Source of the DNA: a virus
Length of the DNA: 30,722 nucleotides
IMG/VR virus record: IMGVR_UViG_3300042556_003686
Coordinates: 1 to 30,722 of that record
Strand: one strand, 5' to 3'
Position 1 is the first letter of the stretch, and each line of letters starts with the position of its first letter. Both the position numbers and the translations under genes were made by a program. Below are positions 1-6,082 of the stretch, in pieces. Under the pieces are notes generated by a model. That model was not told the origin of the DNA, did not search any database, and worked only from the letters and a program-made list of their open reading frames with translations.

Positions 1-8
1 CTTGCATT

Positions 9-49
9 GGCCGGTCACCGGGGGACGCTCCGGTGGCCGGTTTCGTTTT
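9..49 (+). terminator. Rho-independent terminator
   Basis: A near-perfect hairpin (GGCCGGTCACCGG at 9-21 against CCGGTGGCCGG at 30-40, one mismatch) is followed by the T-rich run TTTCGTTTT at 41-49. It would end rightward transcription entering from outside the window. It also separates that transcription from the leftward small-gene operon that ends at 62. Confidence 0.7.
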
Positions 50-61
50 GATTGCGCGTCC

Positions 62-223
62 CTAAAGTTTTGTGCGGCGGTTCTCTTCACGGCGAAGGAG
101 CCAGCGGTGCCAACGGTGCTGTTCTTCGCACTCGTCGTAACCGCGGCAAAATCCCACCGCGTAAGCACCCATCACGGCGCAAAGCGCCATGAAGGTCAGC
201 ATGCTGATGATGTAGTAGTCCAT
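62..223 (-). CDS. small single-span membrane protein, 53 aa
   Basis: The frame encodes 53 residues, starting MDYYIISMLTFMALC and ending with TAG at 62-64. Residues about 4-25 form one hydrophobic helix, followed by a charged tail rich in Arg, Glu and Trp (WHRWLLRREENRR). This implies a short inner-membrane protein with its tail in the cytoplasm. A good Shine-Dalgarno sequence (TAGGAAC) sits just before the ATG and overlaps the stop codon of the gene upstream, so the two are probably translated together. It is the last gene of a three-gene leftward operon headed by a ribbon-helix-helix protein. No family is recognised. Small membrane proteins in phage immunity regions can act in exclusion or lysis, but nothing here shows which. 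Confidence 0.6.
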   Translation of the reverse strand: MDYYIISMLTFMALCAVMGAYAVGFCRGYDECEEQHRWHRWLLRREENRRTKL

Positions 224-231
224 ATGGGTTC

Positions 232-474
232 CTATTGTTTGTTGAGCCAGCGGCGGCGTCTGCGAGATACCGCGCTGATAAATGTCATAGGCCGCTCATG
301 CACATCGATGCCGCGGGACTTGAGCCACTCGTAGATCTCGAGGTAGCTGAAATGTTTCGCCCGGAGTTCGTTGACCGCGGGCATCCAGGATTCGATGACG
401 CGCCGTTGGCCCTTGCCCTTGACGTTGCGCGGCAAAGTGCCACGCGCCTCTTCGAGCAGCTGGTCGGTGCTCAT
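232..474 (-). CDS. small basic protein, possible HTH, 80 aa
   Basis: The chosen start (ATG at 472-474) overlaps the TGA of the upstream ribbon-helix-helix gene as ATGA, which favours it over an in-frame start much further upstream that would overlap that gene almost completely. The protein is 80 residues long and strongly basic at the end (VSRRRRRWLNKQ). The middle, FSYLEIYEWLKSRGIDV, has the spacing of a helix-turn-helix such as those in small phage or plasmid regulators where a 'sY.eI..wL...GI' element precedes an Arg-rich segment. This suggests a DNA-binding partner or co-regulator of the adjacent RHH protein, but that is inference from position and charge. The specific family is not recognised. 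Confidence 0.6.
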   Translation of the reverse strand: MSTDQLLEEARGTLPRNVKGKGQRRVIESWMPAVNELRAKHFSYLEIYEWLKSRGIDVHERPMTFISAVSRRRRRWLNKQ

Positions 475-632
475 TTCTCGGCCAGTTGAGTGATGAGCAA
501 CTCGCGGATCAGCGCGGACAAACTCATGTCCTGCTTGAACGCGAAACGCTGGGCTTTCTTGAGCAGATCCGGCGGCAATGAGATGCCCGTGGGCCGGACT
601 TTTTGCGAGGTGGGTTTGCGCTTGTTCGCCAT
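471..632 (-). CDS. ribbon-helix-helix (Arc/CopG-type) regulator
   Basis: This is a 53-residue protein from ATG 630-632, beginning MANKRKPTSQKV. The segment GISLPPDLLKKAQRFAF followed by MSLSALIRELLITQL fits the ribbon-helix-helix pattern: a short beta strand with alternating residues (TGISLP), helix A (DLLKKAQRFA), a turn with S-L-S and helix B (ALIRELLITQ). Such proteins dimerise through the strand and bind short operator repeats. A second ATG at 657-659 would add nine residues. Neither start has a clear Shine-Dalgarno sequence, and I prefer the internal one because the extra residues are atypical. It is transcribed away from a second RHH gene, with inverted repeats in the gap, so it is a candidate phage repressor or its antagonist. 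Confidence 0.7.
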   Translation of the reverse strand: MANKRKPTSQKVRPTGISLPPDLLKKAQRFAFKQDMSLSALIRELLITQLAEK

Positions 633-659
633 ATCGAAGCGCCAACTCTTGCCAAACAT

Positions 660-742
660 TTAACAAGGTTCAAGCGAAAATATGGGCAGAATACCCCATG
701 CCGAAAACTTGTTAACTTTTGGTATTGTGCGAAGGTAAAAGC
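660..742. promoter_or_regulatory. divergent promoter/operator region
   Basis: The gap between the two divergent RHH genes carries two roughly nested inverted repeats. The outer pair is TTAACAAG (660-667) and CTTGTTAA (708-715). The inner pair is ATGGG (682-686) and CCCAT (695-699). Each outer arm lies next to one of the two genes, the symmetry expected for operators controlling divergent promoters. GAAGG at 731-735 is the Shine-Dalgarno of the rightward gene, 7 nt before its ATG. Promoter boxes are not clear-cut. Confidence 0.5.
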
Positions 743-973
743 ATGAATCCCAAAAAACCCACGCACCTAAAGAGTGTCCACGCCGGCATTTCGATGGAAC
801 CCGCGCTGACCAAACGCGCCAAGGCCCAGGCCAAGGCCCAAGGCTTTAGCTCGCTATCCGCTTACGTGCGGTTCGTTCTCACCAAGGCCCTCAATGACGC
901 GGCTGACGCGGCGGAGATAAAAGGCAAGAAGCACCAAGCAGCTGCCAAAGGCAAACTGCCCCCACGCAAGTAG
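743..973 (+). CDS. ribbon-helix-helix-like DNA-binding protein, 76 aa
   Basis: The start ATG at 743-745 is supported by GAAGG at 731-735; an in-frame TTG at 719 lies inside the likely promoter and is not favoured. The protein has 76 residues. It contains HAGISMEPALTKRAKAQAKA then LSAYVRFVLTKALNDA, the same strand-helix-helix layout as the divergent gene (GIS-x-P at the strand end, then L-S-A-x-x-R in helix B). The tail is Lys/Ala-rich and probably disordered. The two proteins may bind the shared intergenic repeats and form a two-repressor switch, placed next to the integrase as in many temperate phages. Role as repressor or antirepressor cannot be decided from sequence. Confidence 0.65.
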   Translation: MNPKKPTHLKSVHAGISMEPALTKRAKAQAKAQGFSSLSAYVRFVLTKALNDAADAAEIKGKKHQAAAKGKLPPRK

Positions 974-992
974 TATCAATAACTTATTCACG

Positions 993-1013
993 CCCCCACG
1001 TTATCGGCGGGGG
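993..1013. terminator. possible bidirectional terminator hairpin
   Basis: CCCCC at 993-997 pairs with GGGGG at 1009-1013, with an inner CG/CG pair (999-1000, 1005-1006) and loop TTAT. The hairpin lies between two convergent genes ending at 973 and 1041. There is no T tract on either side, so this is a structure call rather than a clear intrinsic terminator. Confidence 0.35.
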
Positions 1014-1040
1014 TCGGACATCGGTAGTCCTATGTGTGAG

Positions 1041-1241
1041 TTACTTTTTCTGGGCCGCCGCTTTCTTCCGGGCATTCAGCCGGCACCGCCGGCGCGTCTT
1101 CGAGGCATACCGCTCATTGGTCGCGTAGTACTCCCGCTTCCGTTTGTTCTCCTTGTCCCGAAAGCCCCGCTCCCCCTCGTAGCGTTCGCGGTATCTCTCC
1201 CTCATGTACTCCTTCCTCTGGTCGGGATCGGCGTAAGGCAT
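1041..1241 (-). CDS. small highly charged phage protein, 66 aa
   Basis: The frame begins MPYADPDQRKEYMRERYRER and continues as one long Arg/Lys/Glu/Tyr-rich helix, ending RKKAAAQKK. Short proteins opening 'M-P-Y-A-D-P-x-x-R-x-E-Y' with repeated R-E-R-Y are common small phage proteins of unknown function, and the Arg/Lys content suggests nucleic-acid binding. I start at the ATG at 1239-1241; an in-frame TTG 15 nt upstream is less likely. The ATG is directly preceded by CTTTCGACT, which resembles the dispersed 13-bp repeat of the late operon. That shared word argues that this locus belongs to the phage rather than to flanking host DNA. Confidence 0.6.
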   Translation of the reverse strand: MPYADPDQRKEYMRERYRERYEGERGFRDKENKRKREYYATNERYASKTRRRCRLNARKKAAAQKK

Positions 1242-1285
1242 AGTCGAAAGATACAACGCGCCAAGGAAGTTGAAAGAGGCAAATG

Positions 1286-1454
1286 TGTGCTAACTTGCTG
1301 GGCTAACTCTCGGCTCCGCGGCCCATTCTACAGAGAGAGAGGCGAGGGTCGGAATCGAACCGACGCTCGGGGCCAGCCTTTCTGTTACAGAGTAAAACGC
1401 TCAAAAACTTACCGCATTAACCACTATTGCATGTACAATTTGCTGTGCTAACTT
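1286..1454. other. candidate attP: tRNA-like core with flanking arm repeats
   Basis: The core at 1341-1364, read on the minus strand, is a perfect 5-bp T-arm (GTCGG, loop TTCGATT, CCGAC) followed by CCTCGCC, the 3' acceptor strand of a tRNA. No matching 5' acceptor (GGCGAGG) exists in the next 100 bp, so it is not a complete tRNA. The word TGTGCTAACTT occurs at 1286-1296 and 1444-1454, one copy on each side of the core, and GGCTAACT occurs at 1301-1308. This matches a tyrosine-integrase attP: core taken from a tRNA 3' end with arm-type sites on both sides, next to int. Having both arms suggests an unintegrated (or circularised) phage genome; this is inference. Confidence 0.5.
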
Positions 1455-1461
1455 TTGCCCC

Positions 1462-2610
1462 ATGGCCTCGCTGACCACCATGCCCAACTCGCCTTTCTGG
1501 CTGGCCCGGATGCGCGTCTGGGTGGCGGCACCGGATCACCCCCAGGGCGGGTTCTGGCGTCAGACCATACGCTCGACCAAGTTGCCACTCAAGACCGCCC
1601 GCCGGACCGCCCAGCGCGTGGCAGACGAGATGGAAGCCGTAGGCCGAGAGCTACGCTCCGAGACGCCGGACAGCGTGTGGGCGCAATCGCGCTTGGATGC
1701 CCTGCTACGGGCCGCCGGCATGTCCGCGGCCAGACGGCGCTCGACGTGGGAAAAGGCCGCCCAAGGCTATCTTGCAGCCAAGACGGCCAAGACTCGCAGC
1801 ATGGAGAGCTACCGCAAACACGTGGCGCACTTCGCAGACTTCCTCGGCCAGCGCACCCGCCACGATCTCCGGTCCATAACGCCAGAGGATATAAGCGAGT
1901 TCTACCACGCCATGATCAAGCGCGGCCTGTCCACCAATACCGCCCAGCAAGTCACCAAGACCATCCGGGCCGTCTTCACCCGCGCCCTGCACCTCCGAAA
2001 CATCGAGGCCAACCCCGCGGCCCTCTTCCGCATGAGCGCGGACGCCACGCCCTCGGGACGCAAAGCATTCAACCAGGGCGAGATTGCGGCCATCCTCAAA
2101 GTCGCCCAGGGCGAATGGCGCACCTGCATCCTGTTCGGCCTCTACTTTGGCATGCGCCTCGGGGACGCCCGCCGGCGGTCCTACGAGGAGATCGAGGACG
2201 GCAACCTCCGGTTCCTGCCCGAAAAAAAATCCCGTCTCGGCAAAGTGGTCACCGTCCCGCTGATGGGTGAGCTACAGACGCTCCGCGGCCAGGGCCTCAT
2301 CACCCCTACCCTCGCGGCCATGGAGCACGGCACGGCGAGCAAACACTTTTCCCAGCTGCTCGACCGCGCCGGCATCGTGCGAGTGAAGACCACCAAGCGA
2401 GGCGAAGGCCGCGGCCTTACCGACAAGACCTTTCACTCATGGCGTCACACCACCAATTCCCTGCTGGCCGAGGCCGGTATCGATCAGCGCGTCCGCCAGC
2501 TGATCTGTGACCACGATTCGGTCCGCGTCAGCAACCGCTACACGGCGGTATCAATTGATACCATGGCCAAAGCCCTCACCAAGGCCATCAGCGTTCCCGA
2601 ACGGGTATAG
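1462..2610 (+). CDS. int: tyrosine recombinase (phage integrase), 382 aa
   Basis: This enzyme would catalyse site-specific integration and excision. The C-terminal catalytic domain shows the expected residues: Arg232 in FGMRLGD, His325-x-x-Arg328 in TFHSWRHT, His351 in CDHDSVRVSNRY, and the nucleophile Tyr360. A core-binding SAM-like domain lies at about residues 92-185 (starting near STWEKAAQGYLAAK) and the N-terminal 60 residues probably form an arm-binding domain. The length of 382 is normal for the family. The ATG is 8 nt from a TGTGCTAACTT repeat that may be an arm site, so integrase could repress its own gene. It is the only long plus-strand gene and points towards the lysis end of the late operon. 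Confidence 0.95.
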   Translation: MASLTTMPNSPFWLARMRVWVAAPDHPQGGFWRQTIRSTKLPLKTARRTAQRVADEMEAVGRELRSETPDSVWAQSRLDALLRAAGMSAARRRSTWEKAAQGYLAAKTAKTRSMESYRKHVAHFADFLGQRTRHDLRSITPEDISEFYHAMIKRGLSTNTAQQVTKTIRAVFTRALHLRNIEANPAALFRMSADATPSGRKAFNQGEIAAILKVAQGEWRTCILFGLYFGMRLGDARRRSYEEIEDGNLRFLPEKKSRLGKVVTVPLMGELQTLRGQGLITPTLAAMEHGTASKHFSQLLDRAGIVRVKTTKRGEGRGLTDKTFHSWRHTTNSLLAEAGIDQRVRQLICDHDSVRVSNRYTAVSIDTMAKALTKAISVPERV

Positions 2611-2673
2611 CGCCAAATCGGTTACACAGACGGCGCAGAATCAGCGACCCGAAGGGGTATAAAGCGAGAGCGT

Positions 2674-2733
2674 AGGTGGCGGTGGCGGGACTCGACACCC
2701 GCTGTGTTACATATTGTGGTGTTATTTTGTAAC
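2674..2733. other. second tRNA/tmRNA-3'-end-like segment with inverted repeat
   Basis: In the 183-bp gap after int, the minus strand reads GCGGG, an 8-nt loop TGTCGAGT, CCCGC (2685-2702) followed by CACCGCCACC, close to the T-arm and 3' end of a type II tRNA or tmRNA but with one extra base in the T-loop. It is followed by GTTACA (2706-2711) and TGTAAC (2728-2733). It may be an alternative or former attachment core. The rest of the gap 2611-2793 shows no convincing gene and no clear terminator. Confidence 0.3.
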
Positions 2734-2793
2734 GCTCCATTGTCTGGCCGCGTGTCCCCTTCCACGCCGCACCGCCAAATCATTTTCAAGTGA

Positions 2794-3213
2794 CTACGCT
2801 GCCCAGTTGACGTTCACGCCCCGGGTATCGAGGTGGACAAACGTCCGGTAAAGCCCCAGCCCGCCCTTGAATTTCCCGTCCCGCCGCATCTCGAGCAGGA
2901 TCTTGTAGAGGGCCGCCGGCTGCTCGGTGCCAAGATCCAGCGCACAGAACCTCATGTGCTGGCTTGCCCTGGCCCCGCCAATGCGCCGGTTGTACGCCGG
3001 CGAGCGGTAGGCCGAAAGAACACGGATCGGTTTGCCCAGTTTCTCGCGGGCCTCATCGGCCACCACCGCGGTCGGGATCATGTTCTTCCAAAGCGATTGC
3101 GGCGGCGGAGTATTCAGCCCCAAGGTCGCATCGCTCGATCCGCGGAAAAACAATTCCTCCGCCGTGAAGTGCTTCACGCCGGCCACGTTTAACATTGCTC
3201 GAAATGCATGCAT
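2794..3213 (-). CDS. endolysin, peptidase M15-type (D-Ala-D-Ala carboxypeptidase fold)
   Basis: The protein has 139 residues from the ATG at 3211-3213. It carries the M15 zinc site: LSAYRSP (67-72), SQHMRFCALD giving His86 and Asp93 as ligands, and FVHLD giving His127. Enzymes of this family (M15A and relatives) cleave peptide cross-links of peptidoglycan and commonly serve as phage endolysins. There is no signal peptide, so it needs a holin, and two membrane proteins lie immediately upstream. The usual Gly before the Ala-x-Asp is replaced by Cys (F-C-A-L-D). The ATG overlaps the stop of a 40-codon frame (TGATG). In-frame codons continue upstream to a TTG at 3297, but that extension is not protein-like for this family. 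Confidence 0.85.
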   Translation of the reverse strand: MHAFRAMLNVAGVKHFTAEELFFRGSSDATLGLNTPPPQSLWKNMIPTAVVADEAREKLGKPIRVLSAYRSPAYNRRIGGARASQHMRFCALDLGTEQPAALYKILLEMRRDGKFKGGLGLYRTFVHLDTRGVNVNWAA

Positions 3214-3335
3214 CAGAATTCTGCCTTTCCTTTCATCCAGAACCTCCGCGCTTTCAGATCCACGTCCAATTGCAGCGAGGAGAGCAGACGCTGCCAAAAT
3301 GGCCGCGGGTCCTCCGGTTCCGGTCGCTTCGTTAT
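3213..3335 (-). CDS. hidden 40-codon frame with ATA start, possible small lysis-cassette protein
   Basis: Between the second membrane gene and the endolysin one frame reads ITKRPEPEDPRPFW, then QRLLSSLQLDVDLKARRFW, and ends KGKAEF with TGA overlapping the endolysin ATG (TGATG). The frame begins at an ATA (3333-3335) that overlaps the TAA of the upstream gene as ATAA, exactly where this operon elsewhere uses ATGA. It has no ATG, GTG or TTG at a sensible place. The sequence looks protein-like: a Pro/Glu-rich head then an amphipathic helix. Either ATA is used as a start, or an ancestral ATG was mutated, or the frame is not translated. The residues match no family I recognise, and there is no membrane span. 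Confidence 0.35.
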   Translation of the reverse strand: MTKRPEPEDPRPFWQRLLSSLQLDVDLKARRFWMKGKAEF

Positions 3336-3640
3336 GAATTTGGCAAGGCCCGCCGGACTTCCGTATAGGTCACCGGACCGGCATAGCCATCCACCGGGGC
3401 GTTCACCACGGCCTGGATCTTTTTGACCCCGTTGCTCTGGGCCGCGTTGGTCGCGTAATTGATCACGCTCACCAAGGCGGCCATCAAAAAACCCGTGACC
3501 GCCGCGGGGTCAATGTGGCTGGCCAAGGTAGGATCGTGCGCGGCCACCCGCGTCACCGCGGCGGCCACCAGGGCGGCAATGGCCGGCGTCAGCAGGCTGC
3601 CACCCTTCGAGACAAGGAATCGGAGGATGAAGGATTTCAT
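3332..3640 (-). CDS. two-span membrane protein, holin/antiholin candidate, 102 aa
   Basis: The start ATG (3638-3640) overlaps the stop of the upstream holin-like gene as ATGA; longer in-frame extensions would run through that gene and are rejected. Two hydrophobic helices are visible at about residues 14-34 (SLLTPAIAALVAAAVTR) and 47-65 (AAVTGFLMAALVSVINYA), joined by a short loop. A C-terminal tail of about 37 residues follows, with a Val-Asn-Ala-Pro-Val-Asp-Gly-Tyr-Ala-Gly-Pro motif. The size, membrane spans and location two genes before the endolysin make it a candidate holin or antiholin. The family is not recognised with certainty. Confidence 0.65.
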   Translation of the reverse strand: MKSFILRFLVSKGGSLLTPAIAALVAAAVTRVAAHDPTLASHIDPAAVTGFLMAALVSVINYATNAAQSNGVKKIQAVVNAPVDGYAGPVTYTEVRRALPNS

Positions 3641-3918
3641 TTGAGTTTCACGCGCTGCACCGCGCTTTCGACAGTCCACCGGAGCAGCGATTCGGTGGCG
3701 GAAATTCCTTGGTCCAGTGCCGCCCTCTTCAGTGACAGCAGTGCCTGGTCGCGCTTGGCCCCGCTCGGCAGGTCCGTCTTGTTCAGATTGCGAACCACGT
3801 CCACCGCGAGAGGAAGCAGGGCCGTGGCCCCAGTGCGAAAAATGTCGCGCAGCAGCGGAAGGTAGAAATTCCACAAGGCCAGCGAGATCCCTGCGAGTGT
3901 AGCGAAAAGAGAGTTCAT
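3637..3918 (-). CDS. holin-like protein with one N-terminal membrane helix, 93 aa
   Basis: The protein has a hydrophobic segment at residues about 5-22 (FATLAGISLALWNFYLPLL), then a helical, charged domain with KRDQALLSLKRAALDQGIS and ESLLRWTVESAVQRVK. This layout of one N-terminal span followed by an amphipathic helical tail is that of the LLH (superfamily 6-type) phage holins, and the position at the head of the lysis cassette fits. Holins oligomerise in the inner membrane and release the endolysin. The start codon is 2 nt from a copy of the 13-bp repeat (GGATTAGTCGAAAA, sense strand), so translation starts very near that element; no Shine-Dalgarno is seen. Confidence 0.6.
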   Translation of the reverse strand: MNSLFATLAGISLALWNFYLPLLRDIFRTGATALLPLAVDVVRNLNKTDLPSGAKRDQALLSLKRAALDQGISATESLLRWTVESAVQRVKLK

Positions 3919-3920
3919 AG

Positions 3921-3934
3921 TTTTCGACTAATCC
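3921..3934 (-). repeat. dispersed 13-bp repeat, copy 1
   Basis: This is an exact TTTTCGACTAATCC on the plus strand. In the direction of late transcription it reads GGATTAGTCGAAAA, and it ends 2 nt before the ATG of the holin-like gene. It fills the gap between that gene and the fibre accessory gene ending at 3942. Confidence 0.85.
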
Positions 3935-3941
3935 TTTCCGG

Positions 3942-4352
3942 TTAGGGTTGTGCTGTCAACGCCTGCACAGCTTCGCTCGATGCTTCTTCATAAGTGCAAG
4001 GAGCCGGCGTCCAATTGTCCCGCGGCGAAGGATCAACCGCCGATGCCACAATCAGCTGCGAAGTCCAATCGCGCAGGGATTGCATGAGGGGGCCGAGAGG
4101 TTTGCCAGCCAGCACAAGCGACAAGCGAAGATCGGACAGCGCGTGGAGTTGCGTGCTGGTGAGGTGCTGCTCGACCCATTGTTCGGCAGTGACGCTGGGC
4201 GCTTCCTCTTCAACTTTTTCCCATCCGGCAGGAAGTTGTTCAACAGGGATGGCTCGTGTGCCTTCGGGCGGTTTCCAACCGGCAGGCTGGTCGGGGCGAA
4301 CAAAGGTCACAACCTTGCCGTCTGATTCGCGGATGATGGCGAGTGAGTTCAT
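3942..4352 (-). CDS. probable fibre-associated accessory/assembly protein, 136 aa
   Basis: Start ATG at 4350-4352 lies 1 nt after the stop of the glycine-rich fibre gene. An in-frame ATG further upstream would read through that gene and is rejected. The N-terminal half is beta-like (LAIIRESDGKVVTFVRPDQP, then GWKPPEGTR) and the C-terminal half is helical (TAEQWVEQHLTSTQLHAL). Small proteins directly after a tail-fibre gene are often fibre assembly chaperones or tips, and the opening 'I-R-E-S-D-G-x-V-V-x-F-V' resembles such proteins. This is a positional inference; no family is firmly recognised. Confidence 0.6.
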   Translation of the reverse strand: MNSLAIIRESDGKVVTFVRPDQPAGWKPPEGTRAIPVEQLPAGWEKVEEEAPSVTAEQWVEQHLTSTQLHALSDLRLSLVLAGKPLGPLMQSLRDWTSQLIVASAVDPSPRDNWTPAPCTYEEASSEAVQALTAQP

Positions 4353-4353
4353 G

Positions 4354-5595
4354 TCAGAAACAGTTGATGCGGACAAAGCCGTCACCGCCGTTGCCGCCAG
4401 CGCCACCTAAAAATCCAGAAAGCGCAGCACCGCCACCGCCGCCACCGCCGCCAAGCCCACCAGCGTTGTCTCCTGCTTGTGCGTCAGCAGTTATTGAGGC
4501 GTTGCCACCCTTTGCGCCTGTGCCGATTCTTGGCGAGAGGTTGGGCAGAAGCAAAGATTCACGAATGTCTGTAAAAGAACCGCCCAACAGTGCTCCGCCA
4601 TTAAATGCCGTTGGCGTTGCGTCGATGGAGCCGCCTGCCCTGCCTCCTTGTGTGCTGTTGGTGTTGGAACCGCCGCCAGCGTTGCCAACCAAGCTGCCCG
4701 TATTGCCCGTGGCCCCGCTGCCCGCAGTCCCCAAAATGGCGGTTCCTGTTCCTACCGCTCCTGCCGTTCCATTGGAGCCAAGAACGCTACTTGCTCCGCC
4801 CCCGCCGCCGCCGCCTGCCCCAAAAGCAGACCCGTGGCGCAGCGTAATGTTTGGCGTGACCCAGCGCACAGAAGTATTGCCGCCTGCCGTTCCTGAGAAT
4901 CCGTTGGCGATAGCGGGGCCACGGGCGGCTGCTCCTGCACCCCCCGCGCCGACGAGAACTTCAATCTGATCTCCGCCCGTGATGCGCGTTATGAACGTGC
5001 CATACGCGCCACTGCCGCCGCCACCGCCGCCTCCGCAAACAGCGCCAGACGCGCCAATTCGCCCACCCCCTCCGCCGCCACCCGCGCCGATCATTGTGAT
5101 GACTTGCATCGTGCTCCAAGAAGGGATGTTCCAAGTCCAACTACCAGAACCGCCTGTGGCTCCAGACGGTGCTGTTGCGTAGTAGAAGTCGTAGGCTTCG
5201 CTTTGCAGGGCGATTTCGCCAGAGGCATCGGGAACGGTCAGCGTGCGAACCGTCGAGGAGCTAATCCCCGACAGATCAAATTTTAATTCCTTGCTTGGTG
5301 TAGTTCCGTCATAGAGCGACCAGTTGGCGGAAGAGTTCACCTCTGGAAACGCGCCGAGATAAGTCCAATCCGCGGCCACGCCGTTGTTGGCCACTCGCAC
5401 ATACAGTCCAGCGGGCCGTCGAGAAATTAGCCACAGGCCGGAACCCGCCTTGGCAAGGAAAACGGAGTCGAGGGCTGGCGTCCCCACCGTCACCGGTAGC
5501 AGGGAGCTATTATCCACTACCCCGTCAATGTAACTCGCACCTCCACCGACAAGGTCGAGTTGGCCGGTGATCGGATTGTAAGCGTAGTTGCTCAC
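4354..5595 (-). CDS. glycine-rich tail fibre/adhesin, 413 aa
   Basis: Residues 1-150 form a non-repetitive region with YDFYYATAPSGATGG near the end, probably attaching to the virion. From about residue 165 the protein becomes glycine-dominated with runs such as GAGGGGGGGRIGAS and GGLGGGGGGGGAALS, ending FVRINCF. This composition and the terminal 'G-N-G-G-D-G-F-V-R-I' are typical of receptor-binding adhesins built from a glycine-rich polyglycine-II type sandwich, as in S16-type phage tips; that comparison is from knowledge of the families. The start codon is GTG at 5593-5595 and overlaps the previous gene's TGA (GTGA). The probable role is host-surface recognition as a second receptor-binding protein beside the tailspike. 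Confidence 0.8.
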   Translation of the reverse strand: MSNYAYNPITGQLDLVGGGASYIDGVVDNSSLLPVTVGTPALDSVFLAKAGSGLWLISRRPAGLYVRVANNGVAADWTYLGAFPEVNSSANWSLYDGTTPSKELKFDLSGISSSTVRTLTVPDASGEIALQSEAYDFYYATAPSGATGGSGSWTWNIPSWSTMQVITMIGAGGGGGGGRIGASGAVCGGGGGGGSGAYGTFITRITGGDQIEVLVGAGGAGAAARGPAIANGFSGTAGGNTSVRWVTPNITLRHGSAFGAGGGGGGGASSVLGSNGTAGAVGTGTAILGTAGSGATGNTGSLVGNAGGGSNTNSTQGGRAGGSIDATPTAFNGGALLGGSFTDIRESLLLPNLSPRIGTGAKGGNASITADAQAGDNAGGLGGGGGGGGAALSGFLGGAGGNGGDGFVRINCF

Positions 5596-5876
5596 GTCCA
5601 GTGAACGAAGGCCGGCTGTCCCGCGCCGGTGCCCGAGGTGTTCCAGATGATGTTCTTCGTCGCAATCAATCCGCTCGGGGTGTTGGTCGAAGTGTCAAAG
5701 CCACTGTAAAAGGCAATCGCCGTGACCTGGCCGCTCACGTTGTAGGTATAGCCCTCCGCCTTGGTCCCCGAGGGACGGTCCGGCGACATAAGAGCCGGCT
5801 TCCCGTCCGGCCCCATGGCCACGGCCACCACTTGGCTGACGATCCGGTTGTAGTCTTGGAATTTGATGTCACTCAT
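5592..5876 (-). CDS. small fibre-region protein, 94 aa
   Basis: This protein of 94 residues starts MSDIKFQDYNRIVSQVVAVAMG and is beta-rich, with SGQVTAIAFYSGFDT and SGLIATKNIIWNTSG. It is coupled on both sides: its ATG overlaps the stop of the upstream membrane gene (ATGA) and its TGA overlaps the GTG start of the glycine-rich fibre. It is probably a structural or assembly partner of that fibre. No family is recognised. There is no signal peptide and no membrane span. Confidence 0.65.
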   Translation of the reverse strand: MSDIKFQDYNRIVSQVVAVAMGPDGKPALMSPDRPSGTKAEGYTYNVSGQVTAIAFYSGFDTSTNTPSGLIATKNIIWNTSGTGAGQPAFVHWT

Positions 5877-6082
5877 GGCAGGTGGCCCTTTCTACGCGGA
5901 GGCATGTTTCTGATGATCGATATCAGCGAGGCCACGCCACAAGCCACTCCGATCCCCACGCCGGCCACCCGGAGGATCAACTCGAGGTGCGACATAAAAG
6001 TCACCAAGGCCCCGCCAAAAGAAGCGAGCATCCCAGTGAGGCCCTTGAACAAAGGACTGAAAGTGTGGCTGTCGGGGATCAT
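5873..6082 (-). CDS. small membrane protein, possible holin, 69 aa
   Basis: This 69-residue protein has hydrophobic stretches at about residues 14-29 (GLTGMLASFGGALVTF) and 34-57 (LELILRVAGVGIGVACGVASLISII) and a basic tail (RNMPPRRKGHLP). The size, the glycine-rich spans and the positive tail fit a small class II holin or pinholin, yet it sits in the fibre region and not beside the endolysin, where two other membrane proteins already occur. It overlaps both neighbours by ATGA, so it is translated as part of the fibre operon. Function is uncertain. Confidence 0.65.
   Translation of the reverse strand: MIPDSHTFSPLFKGLTGMLASFGGALVTFMSHLELILRVAGVGIGVACGVASLISIIRNMPPRRKGHLP

Noticed and set aside
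2-334. Plus-strand frame over the left-edge terminator and small operon
   Set aside because: It runs through the terminator hairpin and opposite two better minus-strand frames with overlap or Shine-Dalgarno support.
1341-1440. Complete tRNA at the att core (the minus strand has a D-loop-like AGTGGTTAA further upstream)
   Set aside because: There is no 5' acceptor strand pairing with CCTCGCC, and the spacing to the T-arm is too long; kept as a tRNA fragment/att core.
4400-5100. Simple repeat of CCGCCGCC-type runs as a DNA repeat element
   Set aside because: The runs are codons of the glycine-rich fibre on the minus strand.
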